Assembly (NCBI RefSeq): GCF_046630445.1
Contig: NC_092333.1
Coordinates: forward strand, 341,076,501-341,140,500
Reading direction: 5' to 3'
From: Rutidosis leptorrhynchoides
Lineage: Eukaryota > Streptophyta > Magnoliopsida > Asterales > Asteraceae
Length of the DNA: 64,000 bases
Of the stretch, positions 9,856 to 23,836 are shown in pieces (the stretch's first letter is position 1; each line of letters begins with the position of its first letter). The position numbers were made by a program, and so were the translations under genes. Below the pieces are notes generated by a model. The model saw only the letters and a program-made list of their open reading frames with translations. It was not told where the DNA came from and ran no database searches.

Positions 9856-12800
9856 ATGCACCGAGCTAGACGTTCACCACCTTTTGTACGTTCACCACCT
9901 GTAACTAGATCAAGAAATTTAGCAAATATTACTGCCGTTGATTTTTCTTTAGAATCGTCATCCAGTCGACCTAGTACTCCAGTTCAAATTTCCGATAATC
10001 CATTTTTTGAACCCGACCTCACAATTGAGAATCCGGAGAATATTCAGGAACGATTCGTAGATCCTGAACCACTAAACTTTCCTCCGGAACCACCAATCAT
10101 TCAAACAGAGATTGTTGAGGAACGAACCATTAAATCAGAATCCTCTAGTGATTCCGATTCAACAAATTCAATTATGGAGAATCTGGAACCTTTAAGTATG
10201 GAAGACCGAATGAGAGCTAAACGCACTGGCCAAGGTCACGGAATTACTCATCCAGACATTAATGCGCCAGATTATGAAATCAAAGGACAAATTTTACACA
10301 TGGTGACTAATCAATGCCAATTTAGTGGTGCGCCGAAGGAAGATCCAAATGAACATCTACGTACCTTTAATAGGATCTGCACACTATTTAAAATCCGAGA
10401 AGTGGAGGATGAACAGATATATCTCATGTTATTTTCCTGGACTTTAAAGGGAGAAGCCAAAGATTGGTTGGAATCGTTACCTGAAGGGGCGATTGATACA
10501 TGGGATGTTTTAGTTGAAAAATTTCTTAAAAAATTCTTTCCTGCATCTAAAGTCGTAAGACTTCAAGCAGAAATTGTTACGTTCACACAGAAACCGAATG
10601 AAACTCTATATGAGGCGTGGACAAGATTTGGAAAGTTGTTGAGAGGATGTCCGCAACATGGTTTAGACACCTGTCAAATAGTACAAATATTCTACCAAGG
10701 ATGCGACATCACTACAAGAAAAGACATAGATATAGCAGCTGATGGTTCTATTATGAAAAAAACCGAAACTGATGCTTACAAAATTATTGATAACACTGCT
10801 TCCCACTCACATGAGTGGCACCAAGAAAAAGATATCGTTAGATCATCTAAAGCAGCTAGAGCCGATTCTAGCCATGACTTAGATTCCATTTCCGCAAAGA
10901 TAGATGCTGTCGAGAGACGAATGGAAAAGATGACTAAAGATATTCACTCAATACGAATTAGTTGTGAGCAGTGTGGAGGACCACATTTGACAAAAGATTG
11001 TCTCAGTATTGAATTAACAATGGAACAAAGAGAGAATATTTCATACATAAACCAAAGGCCTGGAAATAATTATCAGAATAATTATCAACCGCCAAGACCA
11101 ATTTACAATCAAAACCAGAATTATAACCGAAATATTCCATACAACAACCAACAAGGTCCTAGCAATCAACAAGTATCCAATAATACTTACAATCAGCAAA
11201 GACCTAATTTTCAAAACAAACCACCACAACAAATCGATGATAAAAAGCCGAATTTAGAAGATATGATGACGAAGCTAGTTGAAACTCAAACGCAGTTTTT
11301 CACATCTCAAAAACAAACCAATGAACAAAATGCTCAAGCATTTAGAAATCAACAAGCTTCTATTCAAAATCTGGAACAAGAAGTAAGTAACCTAGCAAGG
11401 TTAATAGGTGAAAGAAAACCGGGAAGTCTACCTAGTGATACAAATGCTAACCCCCGGAATGAAACAGTTAAAGCTATTACCACAAGAAGTGGTACAACAC
11501 TTAAACCACCTGAAATACCTGTAACTTCTGATGAAGCTATTCCCATTTCACAAGAACCACAACCTGATCAAGATAAGGAAAAAGAACTAGTAGTTGAAAA
11601 GGTTAATGAAGATAACACAGTTAAGGATAAACCTTATGTTAAACCATACCAACCACCACTTCCTTACCCTAGTAAAATGAAGAAAGAGAAACTTGAAGCC
11701 GAACAATCCAAATTCTTGGATATGTTTAAACAGATAAATGTAAATCTTCCTTTCATTGATGTGATTTCAGGAATGCCTATATATGCTAAATTCTTGAAAG
11801 ATCTAATCTCAAATAGAAAGAAAATGGAAGAACTCTCGGCTGTTACTATGAATGCTAATTGTTCAGCAGTGCTGTTGAATAAGATACCAGAAAAATTATC
11901 TGATCCAGGAAGTTTCACAATTCCATGTTTTCTGGGTAGTCTTAGTTCAATAGAAGCATTGGCAGACTTAGGTGCTAGTATAAATCTAATGCCGTATTCA
12001 CTATACGCTAAACTAGACCTTGGAGAATTGAAACCAACCAGAATAAGCATACAACTAGCCGATAGATCAATAAAATATCCTAGAGGGATAATGGAGAACA
12101 TGCTAGTTAAAGTTGGTACTTTAGTATTTCCAGTAGATTTTGTTGTTCTGGACATGGAAGAAGATTCTCAAGTTCCTCTCATATTAGGAAGACCATTCTT
12201 AAACACGGCTAAAGCAATGATAGACGTGTTCGGTAAGAAACTGACCCTAAGTATAGAGGATGAGAGTGTTACCTTTTCAGTTGATAGAGCAATGCAACAA
12301 CCGCAATCTGCAGATGATACATGTTATTATATTCAAACTATAGATGCACATGCAGAATTATTAGAAGAATTTCCAGAATTACAAGGAACAGGAGAATGTT
12401 CTTTAGGAGAAGGTAATGAACCAATTGATGAAGCTGAAATGTTAGCTATACTTATAGCTAATGGATATGAGCCAACAACAGAAGAAATTCAAATGCTAAA
12501 AGAAGAAGACAGATATCGATACAAATCATCGATAGAAGAACCTCCGAAATTAGAATTAAAGCCACTTCCAAACCATTTGGAATATGCTTATTTACATGGT
12601 GAATCTGAATTACCTGTAATAATATCGTCTTCTCTTACTGAAAATGAGAAATCACAACTCATTTCTGTGTTGAAAGCTCATAAACCAGCCATTGCATGGA
12701 AGATTCATGATATTAAAGGAATAAGTCCTTTGTATTGCACACATAAAATCCTTATGGAAGAAGGTCATAAAACGTATGTGCAACGCCAACGAAGACTAAA

Positions 12801-15458
12801 TCCTAATATGCAAGATGTAGTTAAGAAAGAGATTATTAAACTGCTTGATGCAGGTCTAATTTATCCAATTTCTGATAGTCCATGGGTAAGCCCAGTTCAA
12901 TGCGTGCCTAAGAAGGGTGGCATGACTGTCATTATAAATGAGAAAAATGAGCTTATTCCTACTAGGACTGTAACAGGATGGCGTGTGTGTATTGATTATA
13001 GAAAATTAAATGACGCCACCAGAAAAGATCACTTTCCCTTACCTTTCATAGATCAAATGTTGGAAAGATTAGCCGGGAATAGTTACTATTGTTTTCTAGA
13101 TGGATTTTCCGGATATTTTCAAATTCCAATAGCACCCGAAGATCAAGAGAAAACCACATTCACGTGCCCTTATGGTACTTTTGTTTACAAACGCATGCCA
13201 TTTGGACTTTGCAACGCCCCTGCAACCTTTCAAAGGTGTATGATGGCGATTTTTCACGACATGATAGAAGAATGCATGGAAGTTTTCATGGATGACTTTT
13301 CAGTCTTCGGTGATACATTTGAATCATGTCTAGTTAATCTGGAACGAATGCTTATTAGATGCGAACAATCAAATCTAGTACTTAATTGGGAGAAATGCCA
13401 TTTCATGGTTAAAGAAGGCATCGTTCTTGGACATAAAATTTCAAAAGAAGGAATTGAAGTGGATAGAGCTAAAGTAGATGTAATTGCTAAACTTCCACAT
13501 CCCACCAATGTTAGAGGAGTTAGGAGTTTTCTAGGGCATGCCGTTTTTACCGACGTTTCATAAAAGATTTTTCTAAAATTGCCACTCCTATGAATAAACT
13601 CCTAGAAAAGGATGCTCCATTCATCTTTTCAGATGAGTGTATCAAATCTTTTAATATTCTTAAAGAAAAATTCACTAATGCACCGATCATGATAACACCA
13701 AATTGGAATCTACCATTTGAACTAATGTGCGATGCAAGTGATTTTGCAATGGGAGCCGTTTTAGGACAAAGGATTGAAAAACGATTTCAACCTATATATT
13801 ATGCTAGTAAGACGTTACAAGGAGCACAAACGAACTATACAACTACTGAAAAAGAACTCCTTGCTATTGTCTTTGCTTTTGACAAATTTCGTTCATATCT
13901 CGTTCTAGCAAAAACGGTGGTCTATACCGACCATTCTGCTCTTAGATACCTATTTTCGAAACAAGATGCTAAACCAAGATTAATCCGTTGGATCTTACTC
14001 TTACAAGAGTTTGATATTGAAATCCGAGATAAAAGGGGAGCAGAAAATCTCGCCGTTGATCATCTTTCTCGTCTTGAAAATCCCGAATTAGAAGTTCTAA
14101 ATGAATCGGCCATACAAGACAACTTTCCTGATGAATATCTATTGAAGATAGATTATAAAGAAATCCCATGGTTTGCAGACAATGAAAACTACTTAGTTTG
14201 TGGATTCCTTGAAAAAAGGATTATCGTACCAAAAACGAAAGAAATTCTTCAGTGATATAAAACACTATTTTTGGGAAGATCCACACCTGTTTAAAAGTTG
14301 TCCAGATGGAATAATACGCCGATGTGTATTTGGAGATGAAGCTAGTAAAATATTAAACCATTGTCACACAGACCAACAGGAGGGCATTATGGGCCTCAAC
14401 TAACAGCAAGAAAAGTTTACGATGCTGGATTCTATTGGCCTACAATTTACAAAGACGCACACCTTCTTTGCAAATCCTGTGATGCTTGTCAAAGGGCCAG
14501 AAAAATAAGTCAACGTGATGAAATGCCACAAAATGTCATACAAGTATGTGAAGTATTTGACATTTGGGGTATTGACTTTATGGGTCCACTTCCAAAATCT
14601 CATAATAATCTATATATACTCGTAGCCATTGATTATGTATCTAAATGGGCAGAAGCATAAGCTCACCCAACTAACGATGCACGAGTTGTAGTCAACTTTT
14701 TAAAACGTCTTTTTGCAAGGTTTGGAACACCGAAAGCTTTAATAAGTGATCGGGGTACTCATTTCTGTAATAATCAACTTGAGAAAGTTCTTAAAAGATA
14801 TGGAGTAACTCATAAAATCTCCACCGCATATCATCCACAAACAAGTGGACAAGTTGAAAATACCAACCGAGCTTTAAAACGTATTCTAGAGAAAACCGTA
14901 GGATCAAATCCGAAGGAATGGTCCATTAAATTGGAGGATGCACTCTGGACTTTTAGAACAGCCTACAAAACTCCAATTGGAACCACACCTTTTAGACTTG
15001 TTTATGGAAAAGCATGTCATCTTCCAGTAGAAATTGAACACAAAGCATTTTGGGCTTTGAAGACATGTAATCTTGATATACATGAAGCTGGACGTCTACG
15101 ATTAAGTCAACTAAACGAATTAGAAGAATTAAGACATGAAGCATACAATAATTCGTTAATCTATAAAGAAAGAACGAAGAAATGGCATGATAAAAGAATC
15201 AGAAGTTTAAAAGAATTTAAGGAAGGAGACAGAGTTCTTCTTTTCAATTCACGATTCAAGCTATTTCCTGGAAAATTGAAATCAAGATGGTCTGGACCAT
15301 TCATAGTCAAAAGAGTTTTCCCATACGGAACGATAGAATTAATAAATTCAAATGGGATTGAATTTAAAGTTAATGGTCACAGAGTTAAACACTACATAGA
15401 TAGTCCGATGGAAGTCGACAACGAAGTTAATCACAATTTCGACACCACAGCTAACTAA
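9856..15458 (+). pseudogene. Element C Athila gag-pol, lightly broken
   Basis: One frame is open from 9856 to 13563 (1235 codons). It covers gag (capsid core with FSGAPKEDPNEHL near residue 155; Asn/Gln-rich tract about 11040-11230), aspartic protease (ADLGASINLMPYSLY, about 11965) and reverse transcriptase (CIDYRKLNDATRKDHFPLPF; catalytic FMDDFSVF near 13290). RNase H ([12 protein letters not shown], about 13730), the integrase zinc finger (about 14345-14500), catalytic core ([18 protein letters not shown]) and C-terminal part follow in further open pieces to 15458. Only a few interruptions are present, in line with the young LTRs. The protease has ADLGAS rather than the commoner D-T/S-G form, as is usual in Athila. 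Confidence 0.9.
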
Positions 15459-15623
15459 GTGTGGGGAGAATCAAGTCTTTAAAGGATAATATGTATTTCT
15501 GTTAGAGTTAGATTGTCTGTTTTCGTGTAGTTCTCGAAAATGGAACCCGAATGGTCTTTCCCTAGCAGACCCTAAAGAACTAGTCTTCTCCCCCCCATTC
15601 TGAATTTTTATTTTTTTTAGGAA

Positions 15624-16040
15624 ATGAAGACTGCCTGTAGTCTAAACCATGGTCTAATGCTACACGCTTTGATCACTAAACGTAATAATGACACACTTCC
15701 GAGTGAAATAGTATCAGTAATCAGAGAAAGAATGGACGGAGTTAGAAAAGAATCCAGATGCGAAGATAATAAGTTACAATTTGGTAAAGGAAAATCAAAA
15801 TCCGCGGCAAAAAGAAGAGCACGACACCTAGAAAGATGTCACAAATGCGGAAAATGGTCACATGGAGGTAAATGTTCAAATAATCAAACCTATTCAAATA
15901 CCGAATTTGTTACTTTATGCAGAGACAGACCGTTCATATGTTTAGAAGAAAAGACACTGAATGCTCGAGGTTACGCCTATGTAGCTATGGAAAACCAATT
16001 AAACCGACTATCTTATGAATGGGATAGATCATATAACTAA
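15624..16040 (+). CDS. Element C small accessory ORF with zinc-knuckle-like motif
   Basis: 138 residues starting MKTACSLNHG, lying between integrase and the env-like ORF and fully open. Residues about 73-85 read CHKCGKWSHGGKC, a CX2CX4HX3C arrangement one residue shorter than the retroviral knuckle CX2CX4HX4C. Just upstream is a basic stretch (GKGKSKSAAKRRARH). These suggest a nucleic-acid-binding protein. I do not recognise it as a described Athila protein. A short open frame in an AT-rich element can arise by chance, but the Cys/His motif and basic patch make that less likely. Confidence 0.5.
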   Translation: MKTACSLNHGLMLHALITKRNNDTLPSEIVSVIRERMDGVRKESRCEDNKLQFGKGKSKSAAKRRARHLERCHKCGKWSHGGKCSNNQTYSNTEFVTLCRDRPFICLEEKTLNARGYAYVAMENQLNRLSYEWDRSYN

Positions 16041-17176
<1,136 letters not shown>

Positions 17177-17315
17177 CTGATCGATTTGATCAGTCCCAAC
17201 ACAGAAAAAAAAAACCTGCGAAATAACCCTCGAAAAAACACGCAAAAACACCCCCCAAAATCACAATTTTTAACCGTTAATCATCAAATCTTTTACTAAA
17301 ATCATATTGAGAAGG

Positions 17316-19326
17316 ATGCTATCAAGGAATTACTCAAGAAAAACGGTAAATTTCTACACCTAAACACCATTTAATCCGAAATTAGTGTTCTTGAGCAATT
17401 TTTTCCCCAATTTGATTTTGATGCTTTTTAGTGTAATTATGCTTAAATTGTTTATGTATTATGCTTGTATAACCTAGATTGATGATATTTAACATGATTA
17501 GAAGCCTTAAACTTCAAATTTTGAGTAATCTAGGGTTTGTGTTCTTGAGCAAATTTGGGGCTTTTTGATATAAACAGGTTATGGCCGATTTTTGTCATGA
17601 ATTGTTGTTAAATTAAGTAGTGTAACATGTTTAGGTAGTTAAATGATCCAAACTTTGAGCCTAAACATGATTTTGAGAATTAAAGTGGACTTTTTCAAGT
17701 CTAAAATTCATGAACTTGATTTTTGAGAGATAATGCCATTTGAAACTTGTTTAATTGCTAGTAAAGATTATTTTGACATGTTATTTGAGTTGAATGCTTA
17801 TGAACTTGGCGAACATTTTCGTATATGCTTATTTGAAAAAGTGTAGATTTGATAAAAATGTGAAAATGAGCTTAAGTTTGATATAAATTGATCATGTCAT
17901 TGTAATTATTTTGATTGATGATTTTGCTGACACTAATGCATATTTGGATGCACAAAAATTGTGTTTGATGTGTTTTGCAGACTGAAAGGGGTGAATCTTC
18001 ATCCCAAGCTCGCAATGCTCCTGCTGAAAATGCGGAAAAACAGGAGGTGGATAACTACTACAAGCAAGATATACCTCATCCAGTCATGACATTTTCTGAT
18101 ATGCACTTGGAAGATTTGCATCCGAACCTGAGCTTTGACAGACTTTGGATAGATTATCCAAAATACCAAAGGGGTTTGCATACTCTTCATTCTAAAGTTG
18201 TTGAGGTACCTAGGGTCATAGAATGGGGACCATTAGAAGCTGTAGAATTGGCCGGGCCAATTAGGGAATTACTTGCACAGAGGTATGGTAATTCTACTTT
18301 TAATGACTGGGTACGTTTATTCACCATGCGTAGACCTGTATATAAAGTATGGTGTGAAGAATTGTTGTGTAGTATAGAATTAAATGATCGGGTAGCTAGT
18401 TTAACCGATCGATCTTTTATTAGATTTTTGTTAGGAGGTTCGATGCGCCACATGTATTTACTAGACATGGCTCAGGCTTTACGTATATATACGCCTGAGG
18501 AGTTAGCATCTGCCGATTGTAGAGGGTTGATACTAAATGGTAGAAAGATAGATGAAAATTTTGATACACACGGTGTATGGAGTCAAATGACAAGCCATCA
18601 CCGATTCAAAGGGGGAAATTACTCTTATTTGGATATAGATAGAGCTGAATTAAGAGTGATTCATAGGTTTTTAGCTAATTCGATTACACAAAGAGGTAAG
18701 AACAAGGAAAAGGTAAATGAACAGGATTTGTTTTACCATATGTGTATTCGAGACCCACAAAGCACTGTAAGTATACCTTATTGTGTGGGTTATTATTTAT
18801 CAGCTATGGTTAGGGGGATGAGACCGCATAGCATAATAGGAGGTGGTATTTTTATTACTTTGATTGCTGAATATCTCGGTGTGGATATAAGTCGGGGGGG
18901 ATTATTAGTCGAAGAACCAGAACCCCGCGATACTATAGGTTTAAATGTATACCATGGTGCGAAAGTTTTGAAGAGGCGAAATAATGCCACAGTCCAATAC
19001 CATGGTAGACATCCACAGGTTGAGAGAAACCAACAGCAAGGTAATGTAGGAGGGGGAAATGAAATGCAAGAAATGCAAAGGTTTATAGCTTCACAGGAGT
19101 AAGAAAATGCTAGACAGAGAGCATTTGAAGATTGGCAAGTTCATCAAAACCAAATCATAGCTCATTGCCAACATATAGGTAGAAACTATATTCCTACACC
19201 AAAACCCATATTCCCTCCCTGGTCTATAAAGATGCAACCACCGTATCCTACGTATAACCCTGCCGAAGCATTTTATAGCACCTATGGTTATGCATGGAAC
19301 CCCTATTGGTATCAATATCATCCCTA
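17316..19326 (+). pseudogene. Element C env-like (ATHILA ORF-1 family) region with intron-like leader
   Basis: The main open frame lies at 17981-19102 and resembles the ATHILA ORF-1 / env-like family. Visible blocks include HPNLSFDRLW, FLLGGSMRHMYLLDMAQALRIYTPEELA and IPYCVGYYLSAMVRGMRP. A Tyr/Pro-rich tail of the same region continues to 19326, and the copy is interrupted once. The frame has no good ATG and opens on an acceptor-like TGTTTTGCAG ending at 17980. A donor-like site at 17345/17346 follows a short ATG-started leader (from 17316). Spliced env-like messages are known for other plant env-like retrotransposons such as barley Bagy-2. I see no clear signal peptide or fusion peptide. Confidence 0.6.
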
Positions 19327-20848
19327 GTCTACTTAGTTTTATTTATTTTGTAATTTGTAATGTTGATACGTTTAATACTTATGTTAATATTGTAATAGTT
19401 TTTTATAATTTTCTAACTTTTATTCTTAGATTTTAATAATTTTTGAATGTGGGGTAATATACCAAACTTCAAAAATATGTATATATGTTTGCAGTTTATC
19501 TTATGTACACAACAGGGTAAAACAACGCATTTTCAAAGACTGGCATTAAGTTCAGCAAAAGCAACTAATTTTGACGACAAGATGCAAAATATATGTGAAA
19601 TAACAACAAGACGGAATGAACAAATGATGTGCACCATTTATCATTCAGCAAACAAACGCCAATATATTTGGAAACTTTGGTAAAAATTTAATCATTTTCA
19701 CACAAATCACCCTCAATAATTTAAATTGTTACTGATTTCTTGCAAATGAGGGCATTGCAAGATCTTAAGTGTGGGAAGGGGTTAAATTCTTTCGGATTTT
19801 AAAATTTTTATCTTAAACACTAGGTTACCATTAAAAATACTAGTAAAGCAGTAGTTGTATTAGAATCTAGTGCTCTCTGATAATAAAGAACAGCCCTAGT
19901 CTTATATACTGACTACCCAATTCTAGTAAAATTTTTCAAAATTTTCAATTAAATGAACTCAAAATCATGTTTATACATATTTATGAACGATAAAACTAGG
20001 TTTTAACACCGAAATTATTGTTACCTCAGAAAGGACATAAATTGAGAAACAAACCAAAATGTTAAAATTCATTTAAAATGGAATAGAGGACGATAAAAAG
20101 GAAAATAAAAGCCAAGTGTGGGAAAATTTACCAAGTTATCTTAAACATATGTCACATATATCTGTAACAAATAACTGAAAATACTTTTGCTTTGGACTAA
20201 ACTGTTTTACCTGATTTACTGTAAGAAAGATGGATCTACACGATGAATCAATTCCATCATTAAAAGGAAGTAAAGTCTTTCGAAAAAGACACGCGCTTCT
20301 TAATTTAAGTCAGGAAGTTGTCGTCCAGACCAGCTGTAGGTTGACGAAAAATCTAGAAAAGTCATCACTAAAATCAGCAGGAAATTCACGGACCTCAGCA
20401 TTAAACAGGGTCGCCAAGTAGTCAGATTTATCCTAACCATGAGAAGGATTTATCTCGTAAAATGAGGGGCACCATGCAAATTAGCTGGATAAGACTAAGG
20501 AATCAGATCCCCAGAAAGGATAATCTCCTTAAAAGATCAAAAATCAGCTTTTAAGCCTGATATTACTCAATCCTTGAGATTGACCTTAAAGATTGAGAAT
20601 TACAAACTCATGGAATTCAATAATATCTAAACTCGAGCTTGAACGAGAAAATATTTTGATCAAAATTACAAACCGATTTATTTTCTGAAAACCCTATTTT
20701 CAATGCGTTCATTACCATTGAACGTAAAATCCTAGGAATTCACCTGGAATTCATTAGGTCACCTGAAGTAAATCGGGTGTCAACCGTAAGAACGGTGGTT
20801 GCATAGTGGTCAAAGATAGGACCTTGTGCCAGACCGAAAAATCATAAG
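19327..20848 (+). other. Element C 3' non-coding region, left of nested element B
   Basis: No convincing gene. It carries two polypurine-like motifs AAGTGTGGGAA (19767, 20114) resembling the true one before the 3' LTR, and another ACCGAAATT motif copy near 19994. Short ORFs at 19447-19683 and 20230-20421 show no recognisable domain. Confidence 0.5.
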
Positions 20849-20853
20849 GGTGA
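20849..20853. repeat. Target-site duplication of element B, left copy (GGTGA)
   Basis: GGTGA directly before the LTR at 20854, matched by GGTGA at 32225-32229 after the other LTR. It confirms that B inserted into Athila element C. Confidence 0.95.
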
Positions 20854-23789
20854 TGTCATAACCCGTCCTTAACCATAAGAACGTGTTAGATAACGTATGA
20901 TTTCATTGCGAGGTATTGACCTCTATATGCGACATTTTTAAAAGAGAAACTGCATATATTATACATTACAAACCATAACCATTATTTTTGTTACAAGCTT
21001 TAGACAATAAAAAGATGATTATCGTTTAGCGATAATCTTCGACTTACAAACTTTACATATAATGATAACAACACGATTTCGAGCATATTTTACAACACAA
21101 ATCCTTGGGTATGCAGTTTTATTTTTGACACAAATATGCGTACGCAAGATCCTGCTCAAATTCAACATAATGCAGCGGAAGCTTTAGTAATCACCTGAGA
21201 ATAGACATGTTTTAAAAGGTCAACATAAAGTTGGTGAGATATAGGTTTAATGCCGGCAGCAATATATATATATATATAGACCACAAGATTTCGTATATAA
21301 ACAGTTTAATAAAAATATTCTAAGTGGTTGAGCACTTGGTAACCATACTTAACATTTAATCACGTCGCATATTCCCTTTAATATGAAATCTTACTACACC
21401 GTACCAAGTGTAGTCACAAAACGAAGTACTGTGCAACCGTTGAATACTGGTCGTCCAGTCCGGTTGGGGTTGTCAGGCCCGATAGATCTATCAACAGGAT
21501 TCGCGTTTACAATACCGCTGTAAATAACAGTTACCAAGCTACAGGGAAGTATGCCAGTGGTACAACTCAACGTAGAATATATTTTTCAGTTACTTGTGTC
21601 CATAACGTAAAACATAAAATACATGTATTCTCATCCCGAAATATTTAGAGTTTAAAAGTGGGACTATATACTCACTTTCGTCTTGAAGATATATATATAT
21701 AATTTGACTTGGTCTCCGGTTGATATCACGAACCTATCCATATATAATATATCAATACCTTTTCTTTTTAAACAAACATCACATATATATACTTGTTATA
21801 CTTTTAATACTTTGAATAATTCCTTAGTCCGTAGTTAGCAGTTCGTTGTTAGTAATTCAATTTTAATGGTTCATTTTTAGATGTTTAATATACCCGCAAT
21901 GAAATAAATAAAACCCCCAACGAAATAAATAAAACCCCATCGTATATGTATTGGTCGAGATTAATCTTGACCCACGGTACCGGTGTTGTCAAATGACGTG
22001 TTGCGTACATAAAGTACCGGTGTTGTCAAATGACGTGTTGCGTACAATCATGGGATCTTATGATTAATCTTCTCGTGTTGTTTACGGGTGATCCTGAACC
22101 ATATAAAATTGAATTATAAGTACATATATATAAAATATCATGTTATCTTAGAAAGATGTGATTTTATTTAATTTTTCCCAATTAATCCCGAAGTTAAACA
22201 AGTCTTGGATAACCAATTTTGTTTCGGTCATAGTTTCTTCGTTACAAATCCGTTTTCATTGATTCAACTTGCCATCTCCTTGGATCGAGTCCCTCTTTAA
22301 GACTATGAACTGTAAATACCTTAGTTTGTATTCAAAATCACACGGCATAGGTCAAACTTTAGTGAAACTTATGAAGTTAATCATTTTCCATCATGTAAAC
22401 AACCTTAAATGATTATTTTTCTAAAAATACTTATACTTTGAGTTAAATCATGAAATTTTTATGTGTTATCATATTCATAGTAAAAATCATTTTTCCAGAA
22501 AATAAACCTCCAATTCAAAGTTTAAGATGGTTTTTAATTATCCAACCCAAAACAGCCCCCGGTGGCACTCCGACGTCGTAAAAACAGTTTTTAAGATAAT
22601 CTTTGAAAAACCAAGTTATACCTTGTTAAATTAGCATATATTTAAGTTATATTACAGGTCTTGGAGTATTTTAAAAGTTAAGTTAGAAGGATCTATTTAG
22701 TTTGCAAACAAGTTTGAAAACATTCAAACTATGTTCTTGTTGTTAAAATTTTATACCACAAAATAAGATAGCTATATATATATGAATCGAATAAGGTTAT
22801 GAACATAGTTACTACCTCAAGTTCCTTGGACAAGGTTGCTGTAAAAGAGGAGTAAGAACCTAGAACTAAAAGGGTGATGGAATTGGATGAAAGATTGGAA
22901 GTAAGTTGGTGTTCTTGGAAGGATTTCTTGAAGTGTTTTTGTAAGGTTTTCTTATGAGGTTTAAGTGTTGTTTTTGAAGCTAAATGATGGGGAAAATGCT
23001 TGGAGATGATCAAGTATGAAGTTAAGAGTATTTTGAGAGAGAAATGAGAGTGTAAGTATGAGAAAATGGGGTGAAGAAATGGTGTGCATGCATAAAAACG
23101 TTTTTAGGTTATAAAGGAAAAAAAAGATACCTAACTTTGTTTTCTTGCTAAATAATTCATGCTACTTGACAAATGGTTGGTTCCACATGTTTCTTAATCA
23201 TTTAAGGCTGCTAAGGAGCAGATTTTTATTGGTATATACCAATAGTAAATACATCTAGAAGCTGCGTATGATACGGGTACATATACCCTAGATATACGTG
23301 TAGAAATCTTTGAGAAAACGGAACGAGGATTCAAATATAGCTATCTTTTGTAAATATACTTATATTGTTTTATGTATGTAAGCCCTTTAAAAGTGATAAA
23401 ATACATATCTATACGATGCATGTATAAGTATTATAGGTTATAAGTATTTATGTCGAAGAACGTTACGTATAGTTATCGTTTTGAAAACTTAAGTTAGTAG
23501 TTTCAAAATATACTTATAACTCATTGTTATTAGTACCCAATGAGATGTTAAACATCCTTAGATCATGTTAAATATATATAAATACATATGTATACATAAA
23601 CGTATAATTATCGTATGTTATATAGTTCGTGATATCATCGGTCAAATTGGACGGTCAAACGTTGTGTAAAACTCTTTTCGAAGACATAAGTCTCAACAAT
23701 TTGGATTGCTTGTCATGTTGGTAAGGTTTAATTTATGTAAATATTAATCTTATAAATATAGAATGATCGAAAAAGTGCGGGTCATTACA
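20854..23789 (-). repeat. Element B 3' LTR
   Basis: On the plus strand starts TGTCATAACCCGTCC and ends GGGTCATTACA. On the minus strand, a TATAAC near 23108 followed by CT-rich sequence looks like the transcription start region. A 94-codon ORF at 22729-23013 recurs in the other LTR only because the LTRs are near-identical. Confidence 0.95.
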
Positions 23790-23804
23790 GTACCTACCCG
23801 TTAA
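23790..23804 (-). promoter_or_regulatory. Element B sequence abutting the 3' LTR (polypurine-tract position)
   Basis: On the minus strand TTAACGGGTAGGTAC lies immediately before the 3' LTR, where the plus-strand primer should be. Only GGGTAGG is purine-rich. The same 15-mer recurs at 28425-28439 in B and 1625-1639 in A. Confidence 0.6.
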
Positions 23805-23836
23805 ATAAATTTCGTCCCGAAATTTTAAAATTGTAC

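Noticed and set aside
22729-23013. 94-codon minus-strand ORF present in both LTRs of element B (also 31164-31448)
   Set aside because: It recurs only because the LTRs are near-identical copies. It lies in leader-like, CT-rich sequence just after the likely transcription start and has no recognisable domain.
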